Positions 43,914 to 52,154 are shown, counted from the first letter of the stretch. The stretch: DNA of 63,660 bases from an uncultured Oscillospiraceae bacterium (GCA_958448395.1 CAUDDP010000005.1:1-63660); one strand, 5' to 3'. Notes: a model not told the origin generated them from the sequence alone. Translations and numbers: made by a program.

Positions 43914-44031
43914 TGGAAATTTCCTCCTTAAATATATTATTCTGTTCCAAACAGAGCAGAATAAGCAGCAGGGTCATTTACCGCCTGTCCCCCATGGCCA
44001 GACGTGCATAAAAGCCCCTTTTGATAAATTT

Positions 44032-44060
44032 AATATACAACAATTTTCAGGGAATGTCAA
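44032..44060 (-). promoter_or_regulatory. Promoter of the sugar ABC operon
   Basis: On minus, TTGACA (44055-44060) and TATATT (44032-44037) are 17 bp apart, giving a leader of about 110 nt. Confidence 0.75.
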
Positions 44061-44114
44061 TGGTAAAAACGATTCTTTCATTTTTTTTGGGGATTTCAAA
44101 CAAATTAAATTCTG

Positions 44115-44141
44115 TTTTTTTGTACAGGCTGTACAAAAAAT
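44115..44141. promoter_or_regulatory. Perfect palindrome, candidate operator of the sugar ABC operon
   Basis: TGTACAG-G-CTGTACA (44121-44135) is symmetric and flanked by a T run on one side and an A run on the other. It lies 55 bp above the -35 box, so an activator site is as likely as a repressor site. No regulator gene is adjacent. Confidence 0.5.
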
Positions 44142-44213
44142 AAAATGTTTTTCGTGAAAAGTTACAAAACGGTTAAAAGCTGATTGTGCAACCTTCAGAA
44201 AAAATTCCTTTTT

Positions 44214-45062
44214 TTACATCGTATTTACATATAGATAATCCCGAATGGAAAGAAATAGTTCGTCTGTCATGCCATTTGCATAAAGCAGCTCATAAACATT
44301 TTGAAAATATTGAATCAACGTTCGTAATTGCACGATATTCTCAGCAATTTCTGGTGTTACGCCGGGTAATTGCTGAAAATCCGCTGCGGTTGCCGTGTTA
44401 ATATCCAATATTGGAATTGGGTTCGTTGACAATTCCGCACCTGATTCGGGTGAATCAAGGGGTTCCGATTCAGACACTATCGTTTCCAATCCGCCCTTTA
44501 TAAATAGGTATGGGGATATTTGTTCATAAATACCCGTCCCAATCCCGTTCACCTGCATCAATTCCTCCAAACAGGAAAATCCGCCGTTCATCTCCCGATA
44601 GGATACAATTCGTTGTGCTAAAATCGAGCCAATCGCAGGCAGCGTCTCCAGCTCCTCTACACTGGCAGTGTTCAGATCCAGCGGATACGAAATAACAAGT
44701 GCAGGTACTTCTTGTTCCGACACTGTAGATGATACTGGCTTTGCATTGGTTTGCTTGGGTGATTTGGTGGTCATTGGATTTCTAGTAACTGTTTCTGTTT
44801 CCGTCTGTGGGATATCTTCTGCTGTTTGCAGTGTTTCTTCTGCTGTCTTCCCAAAATTGGTCTGTACGGATTCCGTTTGTTGGAATTCTGCCACTGGTGC
44901 AGTAATCCAGCCAAGTGGTTCTGCTGATTCTTCTTTCACAAACGGCTGCCAGTCCCGTACCAGAAAGAAGGCAGAAATTCCCATCATGATCATACTGAGC
45001 AGCAGAAAAAATGTTTTTTGTTTCATTGTATTCAAAATGCAAAAGGAAAGACAGCATATCAC
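44214..45062 (-). CDS. Membrane-tethered protein with two ComEA-type helix-hairpin-helix domains
   Basis: About 282 residues: an N-terminal membrane helix (about residues 15-33), an extracellular Thr/Gln/Glu-rich linker (about 45-125), a ComEA-type HhH domain (DLNTASVEELETLPAIG, then VNGIG), a second linker and a second HhH domain (DINTATAADFQQLPGV). HhH pairs bind DNA without sequence preference, and ComEA is the competence DNA receptor. The two separated domains differ from the one in ordinary ComEA. I favour the GTG at 45062, preceded by AGGGGAAGG; a longer GTG (45080) and an internal ATG are possible. It follows malic enzyme by 30 bp. Confidence 0.75.
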   Translation of the reverse strand: MICCLSFCILNTMKQKTFFLLLSMIMMGISAFFLVRDWQPFVKEESAEPLGWITAPVAEFQQTESVQTNFGKTAEETLQTAEDIPQTETETVTRNPMTTKSPKQTNAKPVSSTVSEQEVPALVISYPLDLNTASVEELETLPAIGSILAQRIVSYREMNGGFSCLEELMQVNGIGTGIYEQISPYLFIKGGLETIVSESEPLDSPESGAELSTNPIPILDINTATAADFQQLPGVTPEIAENIVQLRTLIQYFQNVYELLYANGMTDELFLSIRDYLYVNTM

Positions 45063-45092
45063 TGCCCTTCCCCTTTTCACTTTATTTTCCGA

Positions 45093-46271
45093 TTAGATTC
45101 TTGCAACGCCGGTGTCTCTTGCAGCCTGTGCAACCGCAGCAGCAACCGCATCTGCAACGCCCTCTTCCAGTGCACTTGGAATGATATATTCCGGAGACAG
45201 CTTATCCTCTGTTACAAATGATGCAATTGCCTTTGCAGCAGCAATTTTCATTGCATCATTGATTTCCTTTGCATGAACATCCAGTGCACCCCGGAAAATA
45301 CCCGGAAATGCCAAAACATTATTGATCTGGTTCGGGAAGTCACTTCTGCCTGTACCAACACAATACGCACCAGCTGCCAGAGCCTCTTCCGGCATAATCT
45401 CTGGTGTCGGGTTTGCCATTGGGAAGAGAACTGGATGATCCGCCATGCTTTTCACCATTTCTGCTGTCACACAATTCGGTGCAGAAACACCGATAAAGAC
45501 ATCTGCTCCGACCAGTACATCTGCCAGAGAACCAGCTTTATGCCCACTATTTGTAATCTTTGCCATCTGCTCTTTTTCCTTGTTCAGCCCTTCTCTGCCC
45601 TCATAGATCGCACCCTTGCGGTCGCAAAGAATCACATGATGGGGGTCGAGCCCCATTGCGATCAATAAACGGATAATGGCAATTCCCGCTGCACCAGCAC
45701 CACTGGTCACAACCTTCACTTCTTTAAAATTCTTACCGGTCAGTTTGAGTGCATTCAGCATTGCTGCCAGTGTAACGACTGCCGTACCGTGCTGATCATC
45801 ATGAAAAATCGGAATATCACAGCATGCCTTCAGCTTTTCTTCAATTTCAAAACAACGAGGGGCGGAAATATCCTCCAGATTGATGCCGCCAAAGCTGCCT
45901 GCCAGCAAACGAACGGTGTTAACAATATCATCTACATCCTTAGAACGAATGCAAAGTGGGATCGCATCCACCTTACCAAATTGCTTAAACAGGGCACACT
46001 TCCCCTCCATAACTGGCATTCCAGCCTCTGGACCGATATCCCCCAAGCCCAGTACAGCGGTACCATCTGTGACAACCGCAACCAGATTGCCTCTTCTGGT
46101 CAGCTTATAGCTCAGGTCGGTGTCCTTCTGAATCTCCAAACATGGTTGTGCAACACCCGGTGTATAAGCCAGAGACAAATCATCTGATGTTTTCAACGGT
46201 GCACGTAATGCAATTTCAAATTTGCCCTGCCACTCATAGTGCAATTTTAAAGACTCTTTTGCGTAATCCAT
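45093..46271 (-). CDS. Malic enzyme (oxaloacetate-decarboxylating malate dehydrogenase)
   Basis: 392-residue short bacterial malic enzyme, converting malate to pyruvate and CO2 with NAD(P). It starts with the conserved AYTPGVAQPC segment (about residues 36-45). The metal-binding FHDDQHGTAVV and NAD-binding TSGAGAAGIAI motifs are present. It lacks the phosphotransacetylase extension of MaeB. It lies between an LDH/MDH-family gene upstream and the HhH protein downstream. Confidence 0.93.
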   Translation of the reverse strand: MDYAKESLKLHYEWQGKFEIALRAPLKTSDDLSLAYTPGVAQPCLEIQKDTDLSYKLTRRGNLVAVVTDGTAVLGLGDIGPEAGMPVMEGKCALFKQFGKVDAIPLCIRSKDVDDIVNTVRLLAGSFGGINLEDISAPRCFEIEEKLKACCDIPIFHDDQHGTAVVTLAAMLNALKLTGKNFKEVKVVTSGAGAAGIAIIRLLIAMGLDPHHVILCDRKGAIYEGREGLNKEKEQMAKITNSGHKAGSLADVLVGADVFIGVSAPNCVTAEMVKSMADHPVLFPMANPTPEIMPEEALAAGAYCVGTGRSDFPNQINNVLAFPGIFRGALDVHAKEINDAMKIAAAKAIASFVTEDKLSPEYIIPSALEEGVADAVAAAVAQAARDTGVARI

Positions 46272-46350
46272 TTTTTAAATTCCCTTCTTTTCCAATTTGC
46301 GATTGATTGTAACAGATTTCCTTCTATTTTGCTGATTTATTCCGCAAAAT

Positions 46351-46385
46351 ACGGGCAGCAGCAAAATTGCCGCTGCCCGTATTAT
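46351..46385 (-). terminator. Terminator between the dehydrogenase and malic enzyme genes
   Basis: ACGGGCAGC (46351-46359) and GCTGCCCGT (46372-46380) pair perfectly. The minus-strand tail is ATTTTGC. Confidence 0.6.
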
Positions 46386-46406
46386 GGTCAACTTAATTCA
46401 GTTTTT

Positions 46407-47357
46407 TTATTCCACCTTCATTGCATTGATGACTTCACGAAGTGCTGCACCGCTCTTCCGAACGGCTTCTTCTTCTTCCGGCAGCAACGGCGGCGTAATT
46501 TCCCGTTCGATACCATTTGCACCAACAACGCACGGCAAGCTCAGACAAACGTCCTTTACACCATACCGACTGCCGTCCTGCAAAGTAGAAACCGTCAGAA
46601 TCATCTTGGTATCTCTCAGGATTGCTTCTGCAATCTGGCTGACAGAAAGTGCAATTGCATAATACGTTGCACCCTTACATCTAATTACTTCTGCACCGCC
46701 TGCACGAACTTCCTGTTCGATTTCCTTCTTATCGCCCAGATTGTCAATGCTTGCACAATAATCATCAAATTTCATACCATCAATAGAAGATAAAGACCAT
46801 GGTATCATAGAGGAATCCCCATGCTCACCGAATACATAAGCATGAATGTTTTTGATATTCAGATTTGCATGATCTGCCAAGCAGGTCCGCAGACGAGAAG
46901 AGTCCAAAACGGTACCAGAACCAAAAATGTGCTTCGGATTCAGACCAGAAACCTGAATTGCCTCATAGGTCAGTACATCGACCGGATTGCTTACGATAAT
47001 ATAACAAGCATCTGGTGCATATTTTACAATCTCCGGCATAACAGATGCCATAATCTTTGCATTGGTTTTACACAGATCAATTCTAGTCTGACCAGGTTTT
47101 CTTGCAATACCAACTGTAATAATAACCAGATCGGAATCCACAGCATCTGCATAATCGCCATCTTTTACATCAATTGCCGGACAAAATGCAGTACCCTGCA
47201 TGATATCCATCGCTTCGCCCTTTGCCTTCGGCTTATTGATATCTACGAGAAGCAGTTCTGAACAAAGGCCTTTAATTGCAAGCGTAAATGCGATAGAAGC
47301 ACCAACATTGCCAGCACCAACAACGGTTACTTTTTTTCCCTTTTTCATCAAGTCCAC
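46407..47357 (-). CDS. LDH/MDH-superfamily dehydrogenase, predicted malate-type specificity
   Basis: 316-residue NAD-dependent 2-hydroxyacid dehydrogenase of the LDH fold. The NAD loop is VVGAGNVGASIAF and the catalytic His is in FGEHGDSS. The substrate loop reads GIARKPGQTR. Lactate dehydrogenases have Gln at the Arg of this ARKPG (position 102 by standard numbering), while malate dehydrogenases have Arg, so oxaloacetate/malate is the more likely substrate although overall similarity is LDH-like and homologues are often named L-lactate dehydrogenase. I prefer the GTG at 47357, nine bases after AGGAGG; an ATG 9 bp on is the alternative. Malic enzyme is the next gene. Confidence 0.85.
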   Translation of the reverse strand: MDLMKKGKKVTVVGAGNVGASIAFTLAIKGLCSELLLVDINKPKAKGEAMDIMQGTAFCPAIDVKDGDYADAVDSDLVIITVGIARKPGQTRIDLCKTNAKIMASVMPEIVKYAPDACYIIVSNPVDVLTYEAIQVSGLNPKHIFGSGTVLDSSRLRTCLADHANLNIKNIHAYVFGEHGDSSMIPWSLSSIDGMKFDDYCASIDNLGDKKEIEQEVRAGGAEVIRCKGATYYAIALSVSQIAEAILRDTKMILTVSTLQDGSRYGVKDVCLSLPCVVGANGIEREITPPLLPEEEEAVRKSGAALREVINAMKVE

Positions 47358-47454
47358 TTTACATATCCTCCTAACACAGAATGTCATACTTTGATCTCAA
47401 AACAAAATTTCTACACAGCAGCCCCGCAAAATCGTCCACTATGTATTGTCTTTT

Positions 47455-47483
47455 ATTATAACATACCTGTATCTATTTTGCAA
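47455..47483 (-). promoter_or_regulatory. Promoter of the LDH/MDH-type gene
   Basis: On minus, TTGCAA (47478-47483) and TATAAT (47455-47460) are 17 bp apart, giving a leader of about 90 nt. Confidence 0.75.
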
Positions 47484-47604
47484 GGTGGGAAGTGATTTCT
47501 TTACACTTTTGTGATATTTCACATAAATTCGTCATATTTAAAAGAAAAAGAAAACAAAAAATACAATACTCAAAAAAATATTTATTATTTAATCTGTTTA
47601 AAAA

Positions 47605-47728
47605 GATAGAAGAAAAGTAAAGTACCCATCGATGCATTACCGATGGGTACTTTAGTAAGGGGATTTTTATGAAAAAAATTTTTAAGAAAGGATATTTATA
47701 TTATACCCTCGCCAAGGAGATTTGTCAA
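47605..47728 (-). ncRNA. Candidate small RNA gene, copy 1 of a tandem pair
   Basis: On minus: TTGACA (47723-47728), 17 bp, TATAAT (47700-47705), a start near 47693, then about 90 nt ending in a 14-bp hairpin, TAAAGTACCCATCG (47618-47631) with CGATGGGTACTTTA (47641-47654), and a T-rich tail CTTTTCTTCT. Before the hairpin are single-stranded pyrimidine motifs ATCCTTTC and ATCCCCTTAC, able to pair with ribosome sites. The plus-strand ATG here does not encode a conserved peptide. Named from structure only. Confidence 0.65.
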
Positions 47729-47804
47729 GGGATTTTCTATCATTTTTATTATTTTACATTTTTCCCCTTTTTTATTCATTTTTAGAATGTTGTAGCGTAT
47801 TGGC

Positions 47805-47925
47805 AGCAGAAAAGTAAAGTACCCATCAACATATCATTCGATGGGTACTTTAGTAAGGGGATTTTTATGAAAAAAATTTTAAGAAAGGATACTTACATTA
47901 TAATTGAGAGAGGGGCATTTGTCAA
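47805..47925 (-). ncRNA. Candidate small RNA gene, copy 2 of a tandem pair
   Basis: On minus: TTGACA (47920-47925), 17 bp, TATAAT (47897-47902), start near 47890, about 80-85 nt, then a 13-bp hairpin, TAAAGTACCCATC (47815-47827) with GATGGGTACTTTA (47840-47852), and CTTTTCT. The promoter boxes, the ATCCTTTCTTAAAA start, the ATCCCCTTAC motif and the stem match copy 1, while spacer, loop and flanks have diverged. It lies 38 bp beyond the mscS stop codon. Confidence 0.65.
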
Positions 47926-47963
47926 GCTTTTTTGAATATTTAACAAACTATTTACATTTCCGA

Positions 47964-48905
47964 TTAGATGTCGGTGCTTTCGGGCAAATGGACTTCCACT
48001 TTATGATATGGAATTTCAATGGCATTCGAATCAAATGCCTGTTTAGTTTGTTCCATCAGGTCATAGTAAACCGTCCAATAATCCGTACTTTTACACCAAA
48101 CACGCAAAAGAAGTTCGATTGCATCCATGCCATGGTTTTGTACCAGAACTTCCGCTGCAGGCTCTGCCATTGCAAGAGGATGACGTTGTACGACATCCAA
48201 TACCACCTTACGTGCTGCATCCAAATCCGATTCATAAGCAATCCCAAGGGCAATCTCAACACGACGGGTTTCCTTTTCCGTATAGTTTATGATCTTAGCA
48301 GTTGTAACCTTACCATTTGGGATAAAGGCAACCGTATTATCCGGAGTAACGATTTTAGTATAAAGGATATCAATCTGCTCGACCTTTCCAATTGTGCCTT
48401 CAATCTGAACGGTATCCCCCTGTTTAACAGGTTTTGCAAAGAGAAGGATAAAACCGCCGGCAAGATTGGAAAGGCTGTCCTTCAGGGCAAGACCAATTGC
48501 CACCCCTGCGGAAGCAATCACAGCAACAATAGAATCCATTGGTACATTTAAAATAGAAAGAACAATGACACTCAAAACAACATAAAGAAGGATTCGTATG
48601 ACAGAGCGGACAAAACCAGCTGCAATGTTATCCATATTAGAGCGTTTCAAGCCGTGGGAAAGAAAGCGAAGCAAATACTTAATCAAGGCATATCCGATGA
48701 TTGCAATGATTAGTGCAATCACCATAGAGGGAATGGCATTTCGAATGGGCGTAAAAATGGTGGAAAGAACAGAGGATGCATGTTCCACTTCCTCCCCTAC
48801 ACTTTCCACTACGTTTTCCAATACCTGTGCTTCCGTTTGGGTTTCCGTCACTGGGAACGTAGTCTGCAATGATTCCAAAGCGGTTGTCAAAACAGATGTC
48901 TGCAA
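47964..48905 (-). CDS. MscS family mechanosensitive ion channel
   Basis: 313-residue small-conductance channel. Three membrane helices (about residues 50-70, 90-115, 125-150), the pore helix VIASAGVAIGLALKDSLSNLAGGFILL and the beta domain GDTVQIEGTIGKVEQIDI are all present. The start is a TTG at 48905 with AGGAGG eight bases upstream. It releases solutes on hypo-osmotic shock. Own promoter at 48942-48970. Confidence 0.93.
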   Translation of the reverse strand: MQTSVLTTALESLQTTFPVTETQTEAQVLENVVESVGEEVEHASSVLSTIFTPIRNAIPSMVIALIIAIIGYALIKYLLRFLSHGLKRSNMDNIAAGFVRSVIRILLYVVLSVIVLSILNVPMDSIVAVIASAGVAIGLALKDSLSNLAGGFILLFAKPVKQGDTVQIEGTIGKVEQIDILYTKIVTPDNTVAFIPNGKVTTAKIINYTEKETRRVEIALGIAYESDLDAARKVVLDVVQRHPLAMAEPAAEVLVQNHGMDAIELLLRVWCKSTDYWTVYYDLMEQTKQAFDSNAIEIPYHKVEVHLPESTDI

Positions 48906-48941
48906 AGTAATGACCTCCTACTATAAAGTGTCGTTACCATT

Positions 48942-48970
48942 AGTATAAAAGAATGTGCACCACTTGTCAA
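48942..48970 (-). promoter_or_regulatory. Promoter of the mscS-type gene
   Basis: On minus, TTGACA (48965-48970) and TATACT (48942-48947), spacing 17 bp, 37 bp above the TTG start. Confidence 0.75.
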
Positions 48971-49198
48971 GAGTGTATGTAGAAATTTCAGTAGTATTGT
49001 ATTATTTCCTTGCTATTAGTACTTTTCCTTTTTATTTTAGTTGCTGATACAAGATAAAATAGTACTCCTTTCGTGTAAGTTCCCCTAAATAAAGTGACTT
49101 TGTTTTCACAAGCAGACCATTTTTAGAAATATTAGACAACTTCCTGTACGTAATTTTATGACATTTGCTAAAATTACAATTTAAAGATAAAACAACTC

Positions 49199-49227
49199 TT
49201 GACTTTTCATGATAATTGTGATATTCT
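49199..49227 (+). promoter_or_regulatory. Possible promoter of the cohesin-like/dockerin-like gene
   Basis: TTGACT (49199-49204) and TATTCT (49222-49227) with 17 bp between. The AT-rich leader of about 220 nt up to 49454 holds an ATCATGA inverted pair but no gene that I trust. Confidence 0.5.
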
Positions 49228-49454
49228 ACCAATAGGAACATATCATGATTTCATAAGGTAATTTCTATTAGAGAAATTAAAAAAGAAATCTGTTTTCCAA
49301 GTCCATAATAATAAAGTTTGTATTTGGTTTTTATCATGGGTATTGAAAAAAATTACGATTTCTATTGCATTTTATCGGTACAAACAGTACCATGAAATTT
49401 GCAATAAAAATAATACATGCTGATGATTCAGCAAGAAGAAAGGAAGTTCTTACT

Positions 49455-50273
49455 ATGAGCAAATTCAAGAAAATGACCGCTTCTGTCCTCGCAATGGCAA
49501 GCATCGCATCTATGTCAAGTGTTATGGCAAATGCAGAAGAGATAAATGTTGTAAACGTTTCCTATGAAACACTTGCAGCAAATGTCATCACAGAAGATGG
49601 CACCACCATTCCGGCTGGTTCTGTTGCCGTGGAGGTATCCATTGACAACAACACTGGTTTTCAAGGTTCTTCCCTGACATTTGATCTGGGTAATGCCAAC
49701 GCATTGACAGATGCAGAAGGTGCACCAATCCTCGAAAGCGGTGCCGTTCTTAATAGTGCATTGACCTCTGCTGCCCAGAAGGACAACCAGCTGGTTGTTG
49801 CCTATGCTTCTGCTGATACCATGACAGCAGATGGTACTATGTTTACCTTCTATCTGCCTGCTACAAGTGAAGTCACCTTCTCGGAAACGGTTGATGTACA
49901 GCCGGTCAATGAAATTTCCCCTCTTGCTACATACAAAAAATACTGGATTATCGGCGATGCAGACGGTGATTTGAAAATCCGAGTGGAAGACTGCATTGCC
50001 GTGATGGAAGCTGTACAAAAAGCTGGCGGAATAATGGTATCCGTTGAAGCGGTCGACAAGGATCTGGAGCACTTTTTCCCAAATTCTAAGATGCCGACCG
50101 CTGCTTGTGTAGATGGTAATGAAGATGGGGATATTATGGATACAAGCGTAGATGAAAGTTTATCTGATGCACAGCAGATTCTGAACTACTATGCTACAAC
50201 TTCTGCTGGCAATGTTTACAAGGTGAAGGACTGGCGTCTCGGAGAAAAGTTGTACTACTACGTAGTAATGTAA
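49455..50273 (+). CDS. Secreted cohesin-like/dockerin-like protein
   Basis: 272 residues with a signal peptide (cleavage near ANAEE, about residue 29). Residues 30-150 look like a cohesin-type beta sandwich: AVEVSIDNNTGFQGSSLTFDL, then DGTMFTFYLP. The C-terminal part is dockerin-like. The first calcium loop DADGDLKIRVED is good, and its helix reads CIAVMEAVQKA. The second loop DGNEDGDIMDTSVDE is degenerate and far away. Cohesin plus dockerin would make it a small scaffold adaptor. The cohesin call is tentative. GAAAGGAAG precedes the ATG at 49455. Confidence 0.65.
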   Translation: MSKFKKMTASVLAMASIASMSSVMANAEEINVVNVSYETLAANVITEDGTTIPAGSVAVEVSIDNNTGFQGSSLTFDLGNANALTDAEGAPILESGAVLNSALTSAAQKDNQLVVAYASADTMTADGTMFTFYLPATSEVTFSETVDVQPVNEISPLATYKKYWIIGDADGDLKIRVEDCIAVMEAVQKAGGIMVSVEAVDKDLEHFFPNSKMPTAACVDGNEDGDIMDTSVDESLSDAQQILNYYATTSAGNVYKVKDWRLGEKLYYYVVM

Positions 50274-50299
50274 TTTTCTTTTTCAATATTTATAGTTTA

Positions 50300-50335
50300 G
50301 GAAAAGGGAACGTTTCCAGCGTTCTCTTTCCTTCC
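50300..50335 (+). terminator. Hairpin between the two secreted-protein genes
   Basis: GAAAAGGGAACG (50301-50312) pairs imperfectly with CGTTCTCTTTC (50320-50330), with pyrimidines after it. It may be a weak terminator between genes. Confidence 0.5.
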
Positions 50336-50360
50336 TTTAACATACCTCAGGAGGATTCTT

Positions 50361-52154
50361 ATGAAAAAATTTATCAGCCTAACAACTGCTACATTCCTGT
50401 CCCTACAAATGAGTGTGATTTCCCCCTCTGTTTTTGCAGAAGAGGCAAATCCCGACCTTGCTGCTTTGGCGGAACAGTATGGATTCAATACAGATACCTT
50501 CCAATTTCCAAACTTCATTCCAGATGGAGAAAATATAGCAACAGAAGCAATTGATGAAGAAATTTTTACAATTCGAAATGAAAAATTTACATTTGAAGAA
50601 GGATTACACAATGCTGCTAATTTGTATAACTGTACTGCTGCCGGATGCTGTTATGGCATGTCTGCAATTTCGGTTTTGATACATAATGGCGTTCTCTCGG
50701 TGGATGACCTACAAACTGGGGCAGAAACGCTGCATGATATCGCTTTTGACGGAGAAACCATTGGCAGACGCATCTTACAATATTCTCTTTCCCAAATTTA
50801 TCTGGATGTACAGTTTGCAAATTTGAAAGATCAGTGTCTAAAAGCAGATGAGGAACGGGTTGCAGATCTGCTCGCACTCGCAAAACGCTGTCAGGAAAGC
50901 AACCGGTATTTTATGATTGCCTACAGCGGATTAGTTGGAGAAAACACACTGAATCATGCCGTTGTTGGTATCGGAACAGCAGAGGGAAGTTGGACATTTG
51001 ATGATATGATATACGATACCTGCATTCTCACATATGATTCCAATGCTGTCAAAAAAGATGACACTTCTGTTGCAGGAGGATTTACAGAAAAGCTTTGCAT
51101 TTATATCAATTCCGAAACCAATCAATTTTATATTCCCGCATATGGCATTTCTTCTGCCAATGAGGGTTTTATTTTTTATGCAACCGATTCCGCAGAACGG
51201 TTACAATATCGTTCGGAATTAAACGGAACGGACACAGTTGATGAAGACATCTCCGGATTAGCACAAATGTCTCAATATTCGAATTCATATGGTATAGAAG
51301 TATCCGCCAGCAATGAAACCAGTGAATGGATCGATATTTCAGATAAAATAAAAAATACACTGGCAACTATGTGGGGAAACGAATTTTTTATTTATCCGGC
51401 TTCTTCCTATCACATTGAACAAAATCAATCTGCTGAATCTGGAGACGATAGCGACATATATGGTAGCATTATGGGAAAAAACCCTTATGGAGAGGGATTC
51501 TACTGTACCAGATATGGTGCTGGCGGTTATGAAAACCCTGATGGTGGTCTGAAGCCCGACGATACATATAACTATAGCATTGATGTTTCACCAGAAAAAG
51601 TTTCTGTCACCAACACTGGTGCAGAAGGCAAACCCGTATTTGATGAAATGAATGCTGTATGTTCTCTATCTTATGATAATGAATATTACTATTATTTTTG
51701 TGGAACAGCAGCTGTTGGAGAAACGGTCACAATGGAACGAGACAATGACGGTGTAATCATTTCTTCCAGTGACGGCACATTAAAGGGTAGTGTCGATGTA
51801 TACGGTGTAACCCCTAAAGTTATTGGTATTTCTGCAAAAGACAGCGTTCGCATTTCTGTTGTAGATAAAACAACCATTGTTTCTTTGGACAAAGACGGCG
51901 ATGGCATTTACGAATCACCTATAGAACAAGGTGATGTTGATGGAAACGGTGAAATTACGGTTGAGGATGCTGTTGCAGTGCTGACTTATTATGCAGAAAC
52001 AGCAATATGTACAAAAAGACCAAAGGTACTCAATCCATACTATCCCCTCAGCCTAGACACTGCCGACATGAATGGCGATGAAAAAATCATGGTAGAAGAT
52101 GCTGTGGAGATCCTTTCCAAGTATGCAAAACGATCGGCTGGACTGGAAGGTTAA
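50361..52154 (+). CDS. Dockerin-tagged cysteine-peptidase-like secreted protein
   Basis: 597 residues. Signal peptide to about residue 26 (VFA-EE). Residues 80-240 carry a papain-like arrangement: Cys96/Cys97 in GCCYGMS, His199 in NHAVVG and Asp226-Ser-Asn228, the usual Cys, His, Asn/Asp order. A beta-rich middle follows. A two-loop dockerin ends the protein (about 523-597): GDVDGNGEITVEDAVAVLTYYA, then DMNGDEKIMVEDAVEIL, separated by a longer linker than usual. Activity is inferred from motif order only. AGGAGG precedes the ATG. A terminator follows. Confidence 0.75.
   Translation: MKKFISLTTATFLSLQMSVISPSVFAEEANPDLAALAEQYGFNTDTFQFPNFIPDGENIATEAIDEEIFTIRNEKFTFEEGLHNAANLYNCTAAGCCYGMSAISVLIHNGVLSVDDLQTGAETLHDIAFDGETIGRRILQYSLSQIYLDVQFANLKDQCLKADEERVADLLALAKRCQESNRYFMIAYSGLVGENTLNHAVVGIGTAEGSWTFDDMIYDTCILTYDSNAVKKDDTSVAGGFTEKLCIYINSETNQFYIPAYGISSANEGFIFYATDSAERLQYRSELNGTDTVDEDISGLAQMSQYSNSYGIEVSASNETSEWIDISDKIKNTLATMWGNEFFIYPASSYHIEQNQSAESGDDSDIYGSIMGKNPYGEGFYCTRYGAGGYENPDGGLKPDDTYNYSIDVSPEKVSVTNTGAEGKPVFDEMNAVCSLSYDNEYYYYFCGTAAVGETVTMERDNDGVIISSSDGTLKGSVDVYGVTPKVIGISAKDSVRISVVDKTTIVSLDKDGDGIYESPIEQGDVDGNGEITVEDAVAVLTYYAETAICTKRPKVLNPYYPLSLDTADMNGDEKIMVEDAVEILSKYAKRSAGLEG

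Noticed and set aside
47510..47523. TGTGA-TATT-TCACA palindrome upstream of the LDH/MDH-type promoter, Rex- or CRP-like
   Set aside because: The arms are separated by 4 bases rather than the 6 in Rex or CRP sites, so I do not call it, although NADH control of this gene would make sense.
47671..47790. Plus-strand ATGAAAAAAATTTTTAAG frame in the twin units
   Set aside because: The second copy has a one-base loss that changes the frame, so no peptide is conserved; the minus-strand promoter and hairpin explain the similarity.
49032..49241. Minus-strand 69-codon frame with a C-terminal part resembling a regulator fragment
   Set aside because: No ribosome site before its ATG, AT-rich surroundings and no recognised family; I treat the region as the leader of the next gene.
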